From the NCBI RefSeq assembly GCF_004004565.1, contig NZ_SACM01000003.1:62001-126000 (forward strand): a stretch of DNA of 64,000 nt. The letters run 5' to 3'. Position 1 is the first letter of the stretch. Every line of letters starts with the position of its first letter. This DNA is from Inhella crocodyli. GTDB lineage: Bacteria > Pseudomonadota > Gammaproteobacteria > Burkholderiales > Burkholderiaceae_C. The notes below the pieces were generated by a model. That model saw only the letters and a program-made list of their open reading frames with translations, had not been told where the DNA came from and made no database searches. The translations under genes and the position numbers were made by a program. This document shows positions 18,683-27,650 of this stretch, piece after piece.

Positions 18683-19876
18683 TCAGCCCGCCGCGCGCTT
18701 CGCCAAGATCTCGAAGGCCGGCAGGGTCTTGCCTTCCAGCACTTCCAAAAAGGCGCCGCCGCCGGTGCTGATGTAGCTGACCTGGTCGGCAATGCCGTAC
18801 TTGGCGATGGCCGCCAGGGTGTCGCCACCGCCCGCGATGGAGAAGGCGCTGCTGGCCGCGATGGCGCGGGCCAGGGTTTCGGTGCCGTGCGAGAAGGCCT
18901 CGAACTCGAACACGCCCACCGGGCCGTTCCAGACGATGGTGCCGGCGGCCTTGAGTTGCTCGGCCAGCATCGCGGCCGTCTTGGGGCCGATGTCCAGGAT
19001 CAGGTCGTCGTCGGCCACCGCGTCGGCCGCCTTGACGGTCGCCGACGCGTCGGCGGCGAAGGCCTTGGCGGTCACCACGTCCACGGGGATGGGCACCGCA
19101 GCGCCACGGGCCTTCATGGCCTCGATCACGGCACGGGCCTCGCCCAGCAGGTCGGGTTCGGCCAAGCTCTTGCCGATCTTCAAGCCCGCGGCCAGCATGA
19201 AGGTGTTGGCGATGCCGCCGCCCACGATGAGCCCGTCCACCTTGGACGAGAGGGCCTGCAGGATGGTGAGCTTGGTGCTGACCTTGCTGCCCGCCACGAT
19301 GGCCACCAGCGGGCGCGCCGGTTGGGCCAGGGCCTTGGAGATGGCGTCGATCTCGGCCGCCAGCAGGGGGCCGGCGCAGGCGATGGGCGCGTACTGGGCG
19401 ATGCCGTAGGTCGTGCCCTCGGCGCGGTGCGCCGTGCCAAAGGCGTCGTGCACAAAGATGTCGCACAGCGCGGCCAGCTTGCGGGCCAGCTCGTCGTTGT
19501 TCTTCTTCTCGCCCTTGTTCAGGCGGCAGTTCTCCAGCAGCACCAGCTCGCCCGGGGCCACGTCCACGCCGTCCACCCAGTTCGCCACCAGGCGCACGGG
19601 GCGGCCCAGCAGCTCGGCCATGCGCGCGGCCACGGGGGCCAGCGAGTCCTCGGGCTTGAACTCGCCCTCGGTGGGGCGGCCCAGGTGCGAGGTGACCATC
19701 ACGGCGGCACCGGCCTTCAGCGCCAGCTCGATGGCGGGCAGCGAGGCGCGGATGCGCGTGTCTTCGGTGATGGCACCGCGCTCGTCTTGCGGCACGTTGA
19801 GGTCGGCGCGGATGAAGACGCGCTTGCCCTGGGCAGCGCCTTGGGCGACGAGGTCGGCGAAACGGATGACGTTCAT
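18683..19876 (-). CDS. pgk: Phosphoglycerate kinase
   Basis: Converts 1,3-bisphosphoglycerate plus ADP to 3-phosphoglycerate plus ATP. The 397-residue monomer has RADLNVPQ near 23, HLGRP (64-68), the hinge and [11 protein letters not shown], and the nucleotide site [10 protein letters not shown] and GGGDTLAAI. Full length with no missing catalytic segment. A pyrimidine-rich leader rather than a Shine-Dalgarno sequence precedes the ATG. It starts 28 bases after azlD on the same strand, so cotranscription is possible though functionally unrelated. Confidence 0.96.
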   Translation of the reverse strand: MNVIRFADLVAQGAAQGKRVFIRADLNVPQDERGAITEDTRIRASLPAIELALKAGAAVMVTSHLGRPTEGEFKPEDSLAPVAARMAELLGRPVRLVANWVDGVDVAPGELVLLENCRLNKGEKKNNDELARKLAALCDIFVHDAFGTAHRAEGTTYGIAQYAPIACAGPLLAAEIDAISKALAQPARPLVAIVAGSKVSTKLTILQALSSKVDGLIVGGGIANTFMLAAGLKIGKSLAEPDLLGEARAVIEAMKARGAAVPIPVDVVTAKAFAADASATVKAADAVADDDLILDIGPKTAAMLAEQLKAAGTIVWNGPVGVFEFEAFSHGTETLARAIAASSAFSIAGGGDTLAAIAKYGIADQVSYISTGGGAFLEVLEGKTLPAFEILAKRAAG

Positions 19877-19904
19877 GGTCGTGGGAGGAAGTGAAGAAAA
19901 AAGA

Positions 19905-20234
19905 TTACCAACCGAAGCCCAGCTTGAGCACCAGCATCGCGGCCATGCCGCACACGATGGTGGCCAGGATGCTGCGGCGCCAAAAGTAGGCCAGCGTGCC
20001 CACCAGGGCGGCCGGCCAGCGGGGGTCCTGCCAGGTGCCGATGAGTTGCCCCTGGGTCATGAACACCTCGGGCGCCACCACGGCCACCAAGGCGGCCAAG
20101 GGGGCCACCTTGAGCGCCTCGCGCGCCCAGTGCGGCATGGGCCAGGGGCGCTCACTCAACATGAAGAAGTTGCGCGCCAGCACGCTGATGCCCGTCAGGC
20201 CCGCGATGACGATCCAGATCTGCGCTTCCGTCAT
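19905..20234 (-). CDS. azlD: AzlD-like branched-chain amino acid export subunit
   Basis: A 109-residue protein with three to four hydrophobic helices, the small partner of AzlC in exporting branched-chain amino acids (and 4-azaleucine resistance in Bacillus). It begins [18 protein letters not shown] and contains [19 protein letters not shown], the family-typical core helix. The ATG overlaps the azlC stop (ATGA, 20234-20231). In this family AzlC and AzlD act as one complex, so the pair is best read as a unit. Confidence 0.85.
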   Translation of the reverse strand: MTEAQIWIVIAGLTGISVLARNFFMLSERPWPMPHWAREALKVAPLAALVAVVAPEVFMTQGQLIGTWQDPRWPAALVGTLAYFWRRSILATIVCGMAAMLVLKLGFGW

Positions 20235-20944
20235 GCTTTGCCTTCTCGCGCATCCAGCCACCAGCCCAAGGCGCCGGCCACCACGATGGCGGCCACGATG
20301 TGCAGCTTGAAGGGCAAGGCATAGGCCGCGATGGACACCGCGCCGGCCACGCCGGCGACGATCCACAGCACGCGCTCGTTGAGCAGCGAGTAGGCCATGC
20401 CCAGCAACGCCAGCACCCCCGCGAAGCCCAAGCCCCAGGTGGTGGGGATGCGTTCGGCCAACAGGATGCCGGCGATGGACGCCGTCTGCCAGGCCGTCCA
20501 GTTCACCGCCACCGTGCCCCAAAAGTAGGCCTCTTGCCCCGGCCCGGGCTGCGGGTCGGGAAAGCGTTTGACGAAATTGACGAAGTTCAGGTCACCGGCC
20601 AGGTAGCCGATGGGCCAGCGGCGGTGCCGCGGCAGGTGCCCGAAGTAGTGCCGCCACTGCGCGCTGAAGATGACGAAGCGCAGGTTCACGCAAAAGGCCG
20701 TACCCAACAGCACCCACAGCGGCGCGCCGGCGGCGATGAGCGGCAGGCTGGCCAGTTGCGCGCTGCCGGCGAACACCAGCAGGGTCATGGCCAGGCACTG
20801 GGCCAGGGTCAGGCCACTCTTGACCATGGCCACCCCCGTGACCAAGCCCCACGCGGCAATGCCCAGCGAGGGGCCCGCCATCTCGCGGGCGCCGCGCCGG
20901 AACTCGGGGTGGCGGTAAAAAGGGGGGGCGCTGGACGTGTTCAA
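20231..20944 (-). CDS. azlC: AzlC-like branched-chain amino acid permease
   Basis: A 237-residue inner-membrane protein with about seven helices. The family features are the amphipathic N-terminal FRRGAREMAGPSLG, the FAGSAQLA motif after the second helix and CVNLRFVIFSA. The only start that keeps the conserved FRRG segment is the TTG at 20944 (an ATG at codon 22 would cut it). A nine-base perfect stem-loop sits directly before this TTG and no ribosome binding site is seen, so expression may be low or structure-controlled. Confidence 0.82.
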   Translation of the reverse strand: MNTSSAPPFYRHPEFRRGAREMAGPSLGIAAWGLVTGVAMVKSGLTLAQCLAMTLLVFAGSAQLASLPLIAAGAPLWVLLGTAFCVNLRFVIFSAQWRHYFGHLPRHRRWPIGYLAGDLNFVNFVKRFPDPQPGPGQEAYFWGTVAVNWTAWQTASIAGILLAERIPTTWGLGFAGVLALLGMAYSLLNERVLWIVAGVAGAVSIAAYALPFKLHIVAAIVVAGALGWWLDAREGKA

Positions 20945-20965
20945 GGCCCGCCATTGTGGCGGGCC
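20945..20965. other. Perfect stem-loop directly upstream of azlC
   Basis: GGCCCGCCA (20945-20953) and TGGCGGGCC (20957-20965) pair over nine bases around a TTG loop. It touches the azlC start codon and lies 26 bases after the DUF2807 stop. No T-run follows on either strand, so it is not a standard intrinsic terminator; a translational block or factor-dependent terminator is possible. Confidence 0.5.
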
Positions 20966-20991
20966 CGGGTTTCACCCGAGTACGGGTCGGT

Positions 20992-21762
20992 TCACAGCTT
21001 CTTGACGCTGCCGCTGCCGGCGATGCTGCTGCTCACCTCGGCGTTGCCGCTGTAGCGCACGTCGCCGCTGCCGGCGATGCTCACCTTGAGCTTGCGATTG
21101 GCCTGCACCGAGGCATCGCCGCTGCCGGCGATGCTGACCTTGACCTCGTCGGCGACGAGTTCGCCGGTCTTGACGTCGCCGCTGCCGGCGATCGAGACGC
21201 CGAGCTCGGTGCTGCGCCCGTCGACCACCACGTCGCCGCTGCCCGAGACGTTCACGCTCAGCTTGTCGGCCTGCAACTGGCGGGCCAAGACGGTGCCACT
21301 GCCGGCCACGCTCAGGTCCAGGGCGCCGACCTTGAAGCTGGCGATCTCGGCCTTGCCGGAGCCGGCGATGGCCAGGGCGCGCAGGGTGGCCATGTCGACT
21401 TCGACCTTCAGCGGCTGTTTGGCGTACAGGTTGTAGCCGCGCTTGACGCCAATCTCCAGCACCTTGCCCTTGTGACCGTCCACGACCCGGGTCTCGACGT
21501 AAGGCAGCAGGTTGCCATCGCCCTCGAGTGACAGGCGTGCCGTCGGGGCCTGCCGAACGGTCACGTCAAAATGACCGGCCAGGCGGATGGCTTCGAAGCC
21601 GTCGACGTTGCGGGCTTCGCGCAGCGGCTTGCCGTCGCCCTTGACCTGCTCGCCCGCGCTGCTGCCGAAATTGAAGGTGAAGGCCACGGCAGCGGCGCTG
21701 AAGGTCAGGGCCAGGGCGGTGGCGCCCGTGAACAGGGTGCGGCGAAGGAGGGGGGACGTCAT
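20992..21762 (-). CDS. Exported DUF2807 (head GIN domain) protein
   Basis: A 256-residue protein with a signal peptide (TLFTGATALALTFSAAAVA) and a right-handed beta-helix-like domain of the DUF2807 family. Seven turns end in a GSG motif (IAGSGKAEI, VAGSGTV, VSGSGDV, IAGSGDV and so on) spaced roughly 17-22 residues. The repetition is visible in the DNA as recurring blocks around 20998-21330. Proteins of this family are exported and sometimes lipid-modified, often adhesive or scaffold-like; function here is unknown. The ATG at 21762 is preceded by a weak AGG. Confidence 0.8.
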   Translation of the reverse strand: MTSPLLRRTLFTGATALALTFSAAAVAFTFNFGSSAGEQVKGDGKPLREARNVDGFEAIRLAGHFDVTVRQAPTARLSLEGDGNLLPYVETRVVDGHKGKVLEIGVKRGYNLYAKQPLKVEVDMATLRALAIAGSGKAEIASFKVGALDLSVAGSGTVLARQLQADKLSVNVSGSGDVVVDGRSTELGVSIAGSGDVKTGELVADEVKVSIAGSGDASVQANRKLKVSIAGSGDVRYSGNAEVSSSIAGSGSVKKL

Positions 21763-21891
21763 GGCAAGGCTCCGTGGGTGTTCAGTGCCTCGCATCCTGC
21801 CCCGCGGTGGCTGACAAGCCATGGCCGCTGCGACGAACTGCGATTTGCTGCGCCTGATCGGCGCCCTGCGCGGCCCGGCCGGGCCGCGGCC

Positions 21892-22254
21892 TCACTCGCT
21901 GGCCTTCTTTTTGGGCGGGGCCGACGCCTCTTCCTCGTCGTCCTTCTTGGCCTTCTTGGGCTCGGGGCGGGGCACCACCGGCGCCACGCCTTCGAGCTTG
22001 TTTTCGCGCATGTACTCGTCCATCTCCCGCCAGCCCGTGTACACGGCCGACTTCTGGGCCTTGGGGTTGAGCGTGTAGCAGTCCTCGATCGCGCGCATGG
22101 CGTGCCGGCAGGCGCTGCCGATGGCCTTGCCCTCGGCCTCTTTGGCCGCAGCCTCCTTGGCCGGATCGGGGATGCCCAGCATCTCGCAACCCGCCAACAG
22201 GCCAACCAGCGCCAGGGCGCTCAGGGTCCGGTGGGGGGCAAGACGGCGGTTCAT
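21892..22254 (-). CDS. Small lipoprotein of unknown function
   Basis: A 120-residue protein with a type II signal and lipobox LLAGC (cysteine 23). The mature part contains three more cysteine-free helices, CRHAMRAIEDCYT with two cysteines, and a highly charged lysine/glutamate and proline tail (EPKKAKKDDEEEASAPPKKK). The tail could reach into the periplasm or bind peptidoglycan or nucleic acid; this is speculation. It is 61 bases downstream of htpX on the same strand. Confidence 0.7.
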   Translation of the reverse strand: MNRRLAPHRTLSALALVGLLAGCEMLGIPDPAKEAAAKEAEGKAIGSACRHAMRAIEDCYTLNPKAQKSAVYTGWREMDEYMRENKLEGVAPVVPRPEPKKAKKDDEEEASAPPKKKASE

Positions 22255-22315
22255 GGGGTACTTATCGGTGGGCGGGCGCGCGCCTTGAACGAGAACAGCG
22301 GGGCAAACACCGGCC

Positions 22316-23164
22316 TTATTGGCCGCGGGCCATGGCCATCAGGCGCGCCACGCGCTCTTCGGTGCTGGGGTGCGTGCTGAACAAGCCGCGCAGGCCGCCA
22401 CCGGACAGCGGGTTCATGATCATCATTTGCGCCGTTTCCGGGTGCGCCTCGGTGGGGCTCAGGGGAATGCCACGGGCCAGTTGGTGGATCTTCTCCAGCG
22501 CGCTGGCCAGGGCGGCCGGGTCGCCGCTGATCTCGGCGCCACCGCGGTCGGCCTCGAACTCCCGGGCCCGGCTGATGGCCATTTGGATCAAGCTGGCAGC
22601 CAAGGGCGCGAGCAGCATCACGGCGATGCTGGCGATGGGGTTGGCCGGGCGCCCCTCGCTGTCGCGTCCGCCAAAGATCATCGCGAAATTGGCCAAGGCG
22701 GAAATGGCGCCGGCCATGGTCGCGCTGATGGTGCTGATCAGGATGTCGCGGTGCTTGACGTGCGCCAACTCGTGGGCCATCACGCCGCGAATCTCGCGCT
22801 CGCTCAAGGCGCGCAGCAGGCCGGTCGTGGCCGCCACCGCGGCGTGCTGCGGATTGCGCCCCGTGGCAAAGGCATTGGGCGCTTGCTCGTCAATCAGGTA
22901 GACCCGCGGCATGGGCAAATTGGCGCGTTGGGCCAGCTCGGCCACCATGGCATAGAAGCGCGGGGCCGACTGGGCGTCGACCTCTTGCGCGTTGTACATC
23001 TTCAGCACCAGCTTGTCGGAGAACCAGTAGCTGAAGAAGTTCATCGCCAGCGCGAACAGCAGCGCCAGCATCATCCCGGTTTGCCCGCCCATGACCTGCC
23101 CCACCGCCATGAACAAGGCGGTGATGGCGGCCATCAGCAGGGCGGTTTTCAGCAGGTTGAACAT
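22316..23164 (-). CDS. htpX: HtpX membrane zinc metalloprotease
   Basis: Quality-control endoprotease of the inner membrane (M48B). The 282-residue protein has two N-terminal transmembrane helices, the zinc motif HELAH (131-135), a further pair of hydrophobic segments and the third-ligand helix REFEADR (about 200-206). PNAFATGR (96-103) is the family substrate loop. AAGGAG precedes the ATG at 23164. The gene follows fmt by 57 bases. In many bacteria htpX is under CpxR or heat-shock control; no such site was identified here. Confidence 0.94.
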   Translation of the reverse strand: MFNLLKTALLMAAITALFMAVGQVMGGQTGMMLALLFALAMNFFSYWFSDKLVLKMYNAQEVDAQSAPRFYAMVAELAQRANLPMPRVYLIDEQAPNAFATGRNPQHAAVAATTGLLRALSEREIRGVMAHELAHVKHRDILISTISATMAGAISALANFAMIFGGRDSEGRPANPIASIAVMLLAPLAASLIQMAISRAREFEADRGGAEISGDPAALASALEKIHQLARGIPLSPTEAHPETAQMMIMNPLSGGGLRGLFSTHPSTEERVARLMAMARGQ

Positions 23165-23221
23165 CGCAGGGACTCCTTGGAGGGGGATCGTCGCCTTAGA
23201 TGGGCGCGACGGGCCTTCAAT

Positions 23222-24163
23222 TCAAGCCCAAGCCTGGCCCACGTGCAGGGGCAAGGGCTTGAGCACCGTCGAGGCCGGGCCGCGCTTAGCGCCCGGGCGT
23301 TGCGCTTCGGTGACGACCAGGCTGCCCTCGCCACAGGCCACCTCGGGGCCGTCGGCGTGCCAGGCCAGCACCGCGCCGGGCGAACCACCGCCCTGGGCCA
23401 CGCGCGCACGCCACAGCTTCACGGCCTCGCCGCCCAGGCTCGCCACCGCCCCCGGGAAGGGGTCGAAGGCGCGCAGCCGGCGTTCGATGGCCGCCGCGGG
23501 CTGCCGCCAATCGATGGCGGCCTCGGCCTTGTCGATCTTGGCGGCATAGGTCACGCCCTCGGCCGGCTGGGGCACGGGCACCAGGCGGTCCAAATCGGCC
23601 AGGGCCTCCACGATCAAGCGGGCGCCTTGCTCGGCCAAGCGCTCGAACAGGCTGGCGCTCGTCTCGTCGGGCGCCAGGGGAAAGGCCTCGCGCAACAGCA
23701 TGGCGCCGGTGTCCAGGCCCGCGTCCATTTGCATGATGGTGTTGCCGGTTTCCAGGTCGCCCGCCTCGATGCAGCGCTGGATGGGGGCCGCCCCCCGCCA
23801 GCGCGGCAACAGGCTGCCATGGATGTTGAGGCAGCCCCGCGGGGGAAGGTCCAGCACCCACTGGGGCAGGATCAGGCCGTAAGCGGCCACCACCATCAGC
23901 TCGGGCGCCCAGGCCTGCAACTGCGCCCGCGCCGCTTGGGCGTCGGCGTCGAACTTGCCCCCCAGGCGCAGGCCCTGCGGCTGGATCACGGGCACGCCAG
24001 CCGCCAGGGCGGCCTGCTTCACCGGCGAGGCTTGTAGCTTCATGCCCCGCCCGGCGGGCCGGTCGGGCTGGGTCATCACTCCGACGAGTTCGTGGCCCGC
24101 GGTCAGCAAGGCCTGCAGCGCCGCTTCGGCAAACGCCGGCGTGCCGGCGAAGACCAGCCGCAT
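23222..24163 (-). CDS. fmt: Methionyl-tRNA formyltransferase
   Basis: Formylates initiator Met-tRNA with 10-formyl-THF. The 313-residue enzyme has the Rossmann start [22 protein letters not shown] (31-40), the catalytic trio N113, H115 and D151, and [12 protein letters not shown] (117-128). The C-terminal OB domain is complete. The ATG shares its A with the def stop (TGATG at 24165-24161). Co-expression with deformylase is logical because the two enzymes add and remove the same group. Confidence 0.95.
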   Translation of the reverse strand: MRLVFAGTPAFAEAALQALLTAGHELVGVMTQPDRPAGRGMKLQASPVKQAALAAGVPVIQPQGLRLGGKFDADAQAARAQLQAWAPELMVVAAYGLILPQWVLDLPPRGCLNIHGSLLPRWRGAAPIQRCIEAGDLETGNTIMQMDAGLDTGAMLLREAFPLAPDETSASLFERLAEQGARLIVEALADLDRLVPVPQPAEGVTYAAKIDKAEAAIDWRQPAAAIERRLRAFDPFPGAVASLGGEAVKLWRARVAQGGGSPGAVLAWHADGPEVACGEGSLVVTEAQRPGAKRGPASTVLKPLPLHVGQAWA

Positions 24164-24693
24164 CAGCCCAACCGGTGCGCGGTGCGCGCCTGTTCGTCGC
24201 GGGTGCGCTTGAGCATCTTGGTCTTGATGCGGTCGCGCTTGAGCGGGCTGAGGTACTCGACGAAGACCTTGCCCATCAGGTGGTCCATCTCGTGCTGGAC
24301 GCACACCGCCAGCAGGCCCTCGGCCTCGAACTCGTACACCTCGCCATCGCGGTTGAGGGCGCGAACGCGAACCTTCTCGTGGCGGCGCACCTTGTCGTAG
24401 GTCTGAGGCACCGAGAGGCAGCCCTCCTCCTCCTCCCGCAGGGTCTCGCTGGCTTCCACGATCTCCGGGTTGATGACCACCATGGGCTGGTCGCGACCCT
24501 CGCTGCAGTCCATCACCAGCACGCGCACGTGCCGGTCCACTTGCGTGGCGGCCAGGCCCACACCCTCGGCGGCGTACATGGTTTCCAGCATGTCGTCGAC
24601 CAATTGGCGGATGCCCGCGTCCACCTCGGCCACGGGTTGGGCGACGGTGTGCAGGCGGGGATCGGGGTAACGCAAGATGCTCAAACGGGCCAT
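24163..24693 (-). CDS. def: Peptide deformylase
   Basis: Removes the formyl group from nascent proteins. A 176-residue metalloenzyme with all three family motifs: GVGLAATQV (44-52), EGCLS (90-94; C92 is a metal ligand) and QHEMDHLMG (133-141; H134 and H138 ligands, E135 catalytic). The ATG at 24693 gives the standard start [14 protein letters not shown]; an ORF start at 24738 would add a non-family stretch. First gene of the def-fmt pair, divergent from the LysM gene. Confidence 0.95.
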   Translation of the reverse strand: MARLSILRYPDPRLHTVAQPVAEVDAGIRQLVDDMLETMYAAEGVGLAATQVDRHVRVLVMDCSEGRDQPMVVINPEIVEASETLREEEEGCLSVPQTYDKVRRHEKVRVRALNRDGEVYEFEAEGLLAVCVQHEMDHLMGKVFVEYLSPLKRDRIKTKMLKRTRDEQARTAHRLG

Positions 24694-24876
24694 GGGCTTG
24701 TATCGGGGTGTTGCAGAGGCGATGCTGGGCGGCGTCAACGGGTTCTTGCCAGCGCGAACCGCCTCCAGATGGCGGCAGAATGGCGCCGGTCAAGGGAGGG
24801 GTGAATTGTCGCCCAGGCCCCGCGAACCATGGACGCGCCAGGCTTTGCTGGCGCGAACCCAACCGGGAGAGTTCCG

Positions 24877-26016
24877 TTGAAGCCTTATCGCCTGAGCCCC
24901 ATCCCCCTGCTGCTGGCCCTGAGCCTAGGCACCGGTCTGGCCCACGCCACCAACTTCCCCGTCACCAACGACCAAAAGGCCACGGCCGAGCGGGTGGCGC
25001 AGGCCGGCGTGCCGCTGGAGGCGCTGGCCCCCAATGCGCCCGACAGCTACACAGTGAAGTCGGGCGACACGCTTTGGGCCATTTCGACGATCTTCCTGAA
25101 GACGCCCTGGCGCTGGCCCGAGTTGTGGGGCATGAACCGCAGCCAGATCGCCAACCCGCACCTGATCTACCCGGGACAGACCCTGTTCCTGATCAAGCGC
25201 GACGGGCGCGCGACCCTGGAGTTGGCGCGCGAAGCCGGTGGCGTTGCTGATGGCAAGTTGAGCCCGCGCGTGCGCGGCAGCGCCCTGGCCGACAACCCGG
25301 TGGCCGCCATCCCGCAGCACCTGATCGAGCCCTTCCTCAACGAGGCCGTGGTGTTCGACCGCGACGAACTGGCCACGGCACCGCGCATCGTGGCCGCCCC
25401 GGAAAACCGGGTGCTGATGACCGAAGGCGACCTCGGTTACGTGCGCGGCGTGCAACAGCCGATGACGGAGTACCGCGTGTTCCGCACGCCGGTGCCCCTG
25501 CGCGACCCGAGCACCGGCGAGATCTTGGGCTACGAAGCCCGCTACCTGGCCAAGGCCGAACTGACCCGCCTGGGCGGGCAATCCGGCGGCAAGGACGACC
25601 TCGAGATCCCGGCCACCATCAAGATCGGCAAGGTGCGCGGCGAGGTGGGGGTGGGCGACCGCCTGAGTCCCGTGCCGCCGCGTTCGTTCAGCCAGTACGT
25701 GCCGCACGCGCCGGACAAGCCGATCGAGGGCCGCATCATCTCGATCTATGGCGACGCCCTGACGGCCGGTCAGAACCAAATCGTGGCGCTCAACCGCGGC
25801 ACCGCCGACGGCGTGGAGCGCGGCCATGTGCTGAGCCTATGGCGCGCCGGCAAGCGCGTCATCGACCGCACGGCCGAGCGCCCACAAGACGTGCAACTGC
25901 CGGACGAGCAGCACGGCGTGCTTTTTGTGTTCCAGACCTTCAGCCGCGTCAGTTACGCGCTGATCATCACGGTCAAGGAACCCGTCAGCCCCGGCGATCG
26001 ATTCAGCCAACCCTGA
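24877..26016 (+). CDS. Exported LysM-domain peptidoglycan-binding protein
   Basis: A 379-residue periplasmic protein. A signal peptide ([14 protein letters not shown]) is followed by one LysM domain ([13 protein letters not shown] through GQTLFLIK, about 58-107), which binds the glycan backbone. The long C-terminal region is beta-rich (repeats like [11 protein letters not shown]) and has no catalytic signature. The start is the TTG at 24877 with GGGAGA upstream; it places the signal peptide correctly, whereas an ATG at 24829 adds 16 residues. The gene upstream of dprA in betaproteobacteria is commonly this protein. It is divergent from def. Confidence 0.82.
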   Translation: MKPYRLSPIPLLLALSLGTGLAHATNFPVTNDQKATAERVAQAGVPLEALAPNAPDSYTVKSGDTLWAISTIFLKTPWRWPELWGMNRSQIANPHLIYPGQTLFLIKRDGRATLELAREAGGVADGKLSPRVRGSALADNPVAAIPQHLIEPFLNEAVVFDRDELATAPRIVAAPENRVLMTEGDLGYVRGVQQPMTEYRVFRTPVPLRDPSTGEILGYEARYLAKAELTRLGGQSGGKDDLEIPATIKIGKVRGEVGVGDRLSPVPPRSFSQYVPHAPDKPIEGRIISIYGDALTAGQNQIVALNRGTADGVERGHVLSLWRAGKRVIDRTAERPQDVQLPDEQHGVLFVFQTFSRVSYALIITVKEPVSPGDRFSQP

Positions 26017-26026
26017 CGGTTCCGCG

Positions 26027-27082
26027 GTGGACCCGCGCCGCGAACTGCAGGCCTGGCTGACGCTGCTGGGCACGGTGGGTCGGGGTACGGCCCGCAAGCT
26101 GCTGCTGCGCCACGGCAGCCCGGAGGCCGTGCTGGCCGAGGCCGCCTTGCCCGCCCCGAAGGCACCGCTCGAGCCGATCCTGGCGCAGACCTGGGCCTGG
26201 CTCGACGGCGGCCCGCAGCGCTCGGTGCTGCGCCTGGGCGACCCCGACTACCCCGCCGGCTTGCTGGCCGCCCCAGACGCGCCCTTGTTGCTGTTTCTGG
26301 AGGGCGATCGCACCCAGTTGGGCCGCCCGGCGGTGGCCATCGTCGGCAGCCGCAACGCCACCCCGCAAGGCGTGGAATTGGCCGAGCGTTTCGCCGCCGA
26401 GTTGGCCGCACTGGACTGGGTGGTCGTGTCGGGGCTGGCCCTGGGCATCGATGGCGCCGCCCACCGCGGCGCCTTGCGCGCGGGTGGTTCGACCTGGGCG
26501 GTGCTGGGCAACGGGCTGGATGCGCCCTACCCGACGCGGCACCGCGGCTTGGCGGACGACATCCGCCGCAGCGGGCTGTTGCTGAGCGAACACGCCCCGG
26601 GAACGCCGCCCCTGCCGGCCCATTTCCCGGCCCGCAACCGGGTGATCGCCGGCCTGAGCCACGGCTGCTTGGTGGTGGAGGCGGCCTTGCAGTCGGGCTC
26701 CCTGATCACCGCCCGCCTGGCCCTGGAGGCCGGTCGCGAAGTCTTCGCCGTGCCCGGCCCGATCCGCTCCCCACAAAGCCAGGGCTGCAACGCCCTCATC
26801 CAGCAGGGGGCTCAATTGGTGCAGAGCGCCGCCGAGATCGACGCGATCTTGGCGCCTCAACGACCGCGTTCCGCGGCGCCCACACCGGCAGCATCGCCCG
26901 CCCGAGAGGCCGCCTTGGAGGACGATCCCTTGCTCGTGGCACTGGGCTGGGAGCCGAGCAGCTTCGATGCCCTGCAAACCCGGCTAGGCTGGCGCACCGA
27001 TGCCCTCAGCGCGCGTTTGCTCGAGTTGGAGCTGCTTGGCCTCGTCCGCACGCTGCCCGGGGCGCGCTTCGAGCGGACCTGA
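26027..27082 (+). CDS. dprA: DNA-processing protein DprA
   Basis: Loads RecA on incoming single strands during natural transformation. The 351-residue protein has an N-terminal helical (SAM-like) part, a Rossmann-like core with AIVGSRNATPQG (104-115) and SGLALGIDGAAH (135-146), and a C-terminal winged helix (about 290-350) typical of the proteobacterial form. The start is GTG at 26027, ten bases after the LysM stop. Presence of an intact dprA indicates at least the recombination side of competence. Confidence 0.93.
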   Translation: MDPRRELQAWLTLLGTVGRGTARKLLLRHGSPEAVLAEAALPAPKAPLEPILAQTWAWLDGGPQRSVLRLGDPDYPAGLLAAPDAPLLLFLEGDRTQLGRPAVAIVGSRNATPQGVELAERFAAELAALDWVVVSGLALGIDGAAHRGALRAGGSTWAVLGNGLDAPYPTRHRGLADDIRRSGLLLSEHAPGTPPLPAHFPARNRVIAGLSHGCLVVEAALQSGSLITARLALEAGREVFAVPGPIRSPQSQGCNALIQQGAQLVQSAAEIDAILAPQRPRSAAPTPAASPAREAALEDDPLLVALGWEPSSFDALQTRLGWRTDALSARLLELELLGLVRTLPGARFERT

Positions 27083-27143
27083 AGGCGGGGAAAGCACGGG
27101 CTTTGCGGGCCCGTTTTCCGACCGAGCGCCAGAACCCGGCGGG

Positions 27144-27149
27144 TATCAT
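27144..27149 (+). promoter_or_regulatory. -10-like hexamer close to the smg start
   Basis: TATCAT followed by six bases (GGGCCC) and the ATG at 27156, with no ribosome binding site. Leaderless geometry. Confidence 0.4.
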
Positions 27150-27155
27150 GGGCCC

Positions 27156-27608
27156 ATGTTTGACGTGCTCGTCTACCTCTACGAGACCTACTGGCGTCCC
27201 GACGCCTGTCCGGATCCCGCCCAGCTGCAGCGCAAGCTCACGGCCATGGGCTTCGAGCGCGACGACATCCAGGACGCCCTGACCTGGCTGGACGGACTGG
27301 CCGCCAGTGCCCAAGCAGTGCAAAGCCAGTCTCGCGCCAGCAGCGTCCGCGTCTATACGGACGACGAGCTCGACCACCTCGGCGAGGCCTCGATCGGTTT
27401 CATCCGCTTCCTGGCCACGGCGGGCGTGCTGCCGCCGCCCATGCGCGAAGTCGTCATCGACCGGGCGATGGCCGTGGGCGGCTCGCCCATGGCCCTGGAA
27501 GACCTGAAGATCATCGTGCTGATGGTGTTCTGGAGCCTGGGTGAAGAGCCCGATGCGCTCATCCTCGACGAGTTGTTCGTCGACCCCGAAGATCGCCTGA
27601 TCCACTGA
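27156..27608 (+). CDS. smg: Smg / DUF494 family protein
   Basis: A 150-residue soluble protein of the Smg (DUF494) family, usually next to dprA (and topA) in beta- and gammaproteobacteria. It starts MFDVLVYLYETY, has acidic helices and ends in the conserved LKIIVLMVFWSLGEEPDALILDE-type tail (split by the rule on length: LMVFWSLGEEPD is visible near 130). The molecular function is not established. It converges on the DUF1631 gene, with a GC stem-loop (27619-27635) but no T-run between them. Confidence 0.9.
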   Translation: MFDVLVYLYETYWRPDACPDPAQLQRKLTAMGFERDDIQDALTWLDGLAASAQAVQSQSRASSVRVYTDDELDHLGEASIGFIRFLATAGVLPPPMREVVIDRAMAVGGSPMALEDLKIIVLMVFWSLGEEPDALILDELFVDPEDRLIH

Positions 27609-27618
27609 GCGGCGCCCA

Positions 27619-27635
27619 GGCGGCACCGCGCCGCC
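27619..27635. other. GC stem-loop between convergent smg and DUF1631 genes
   Basis: GGCGGC (27619-27624) pairs with GCCGCC (27630-27635) around ACCGC. It might help termination in either direction, but no T-tract follows. Confidence 0.3.
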
Positions 27636-27650
27636 ATCACGGCGGCCCGC

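Noticed and set aside
20998-21330. Regularly spaced repeats that could suggest a CRISPR array
   Set aside because: Repeats are in frame, encode GSG turns of a beta-helix protein, lack unique spacers, and no cas genes are near.
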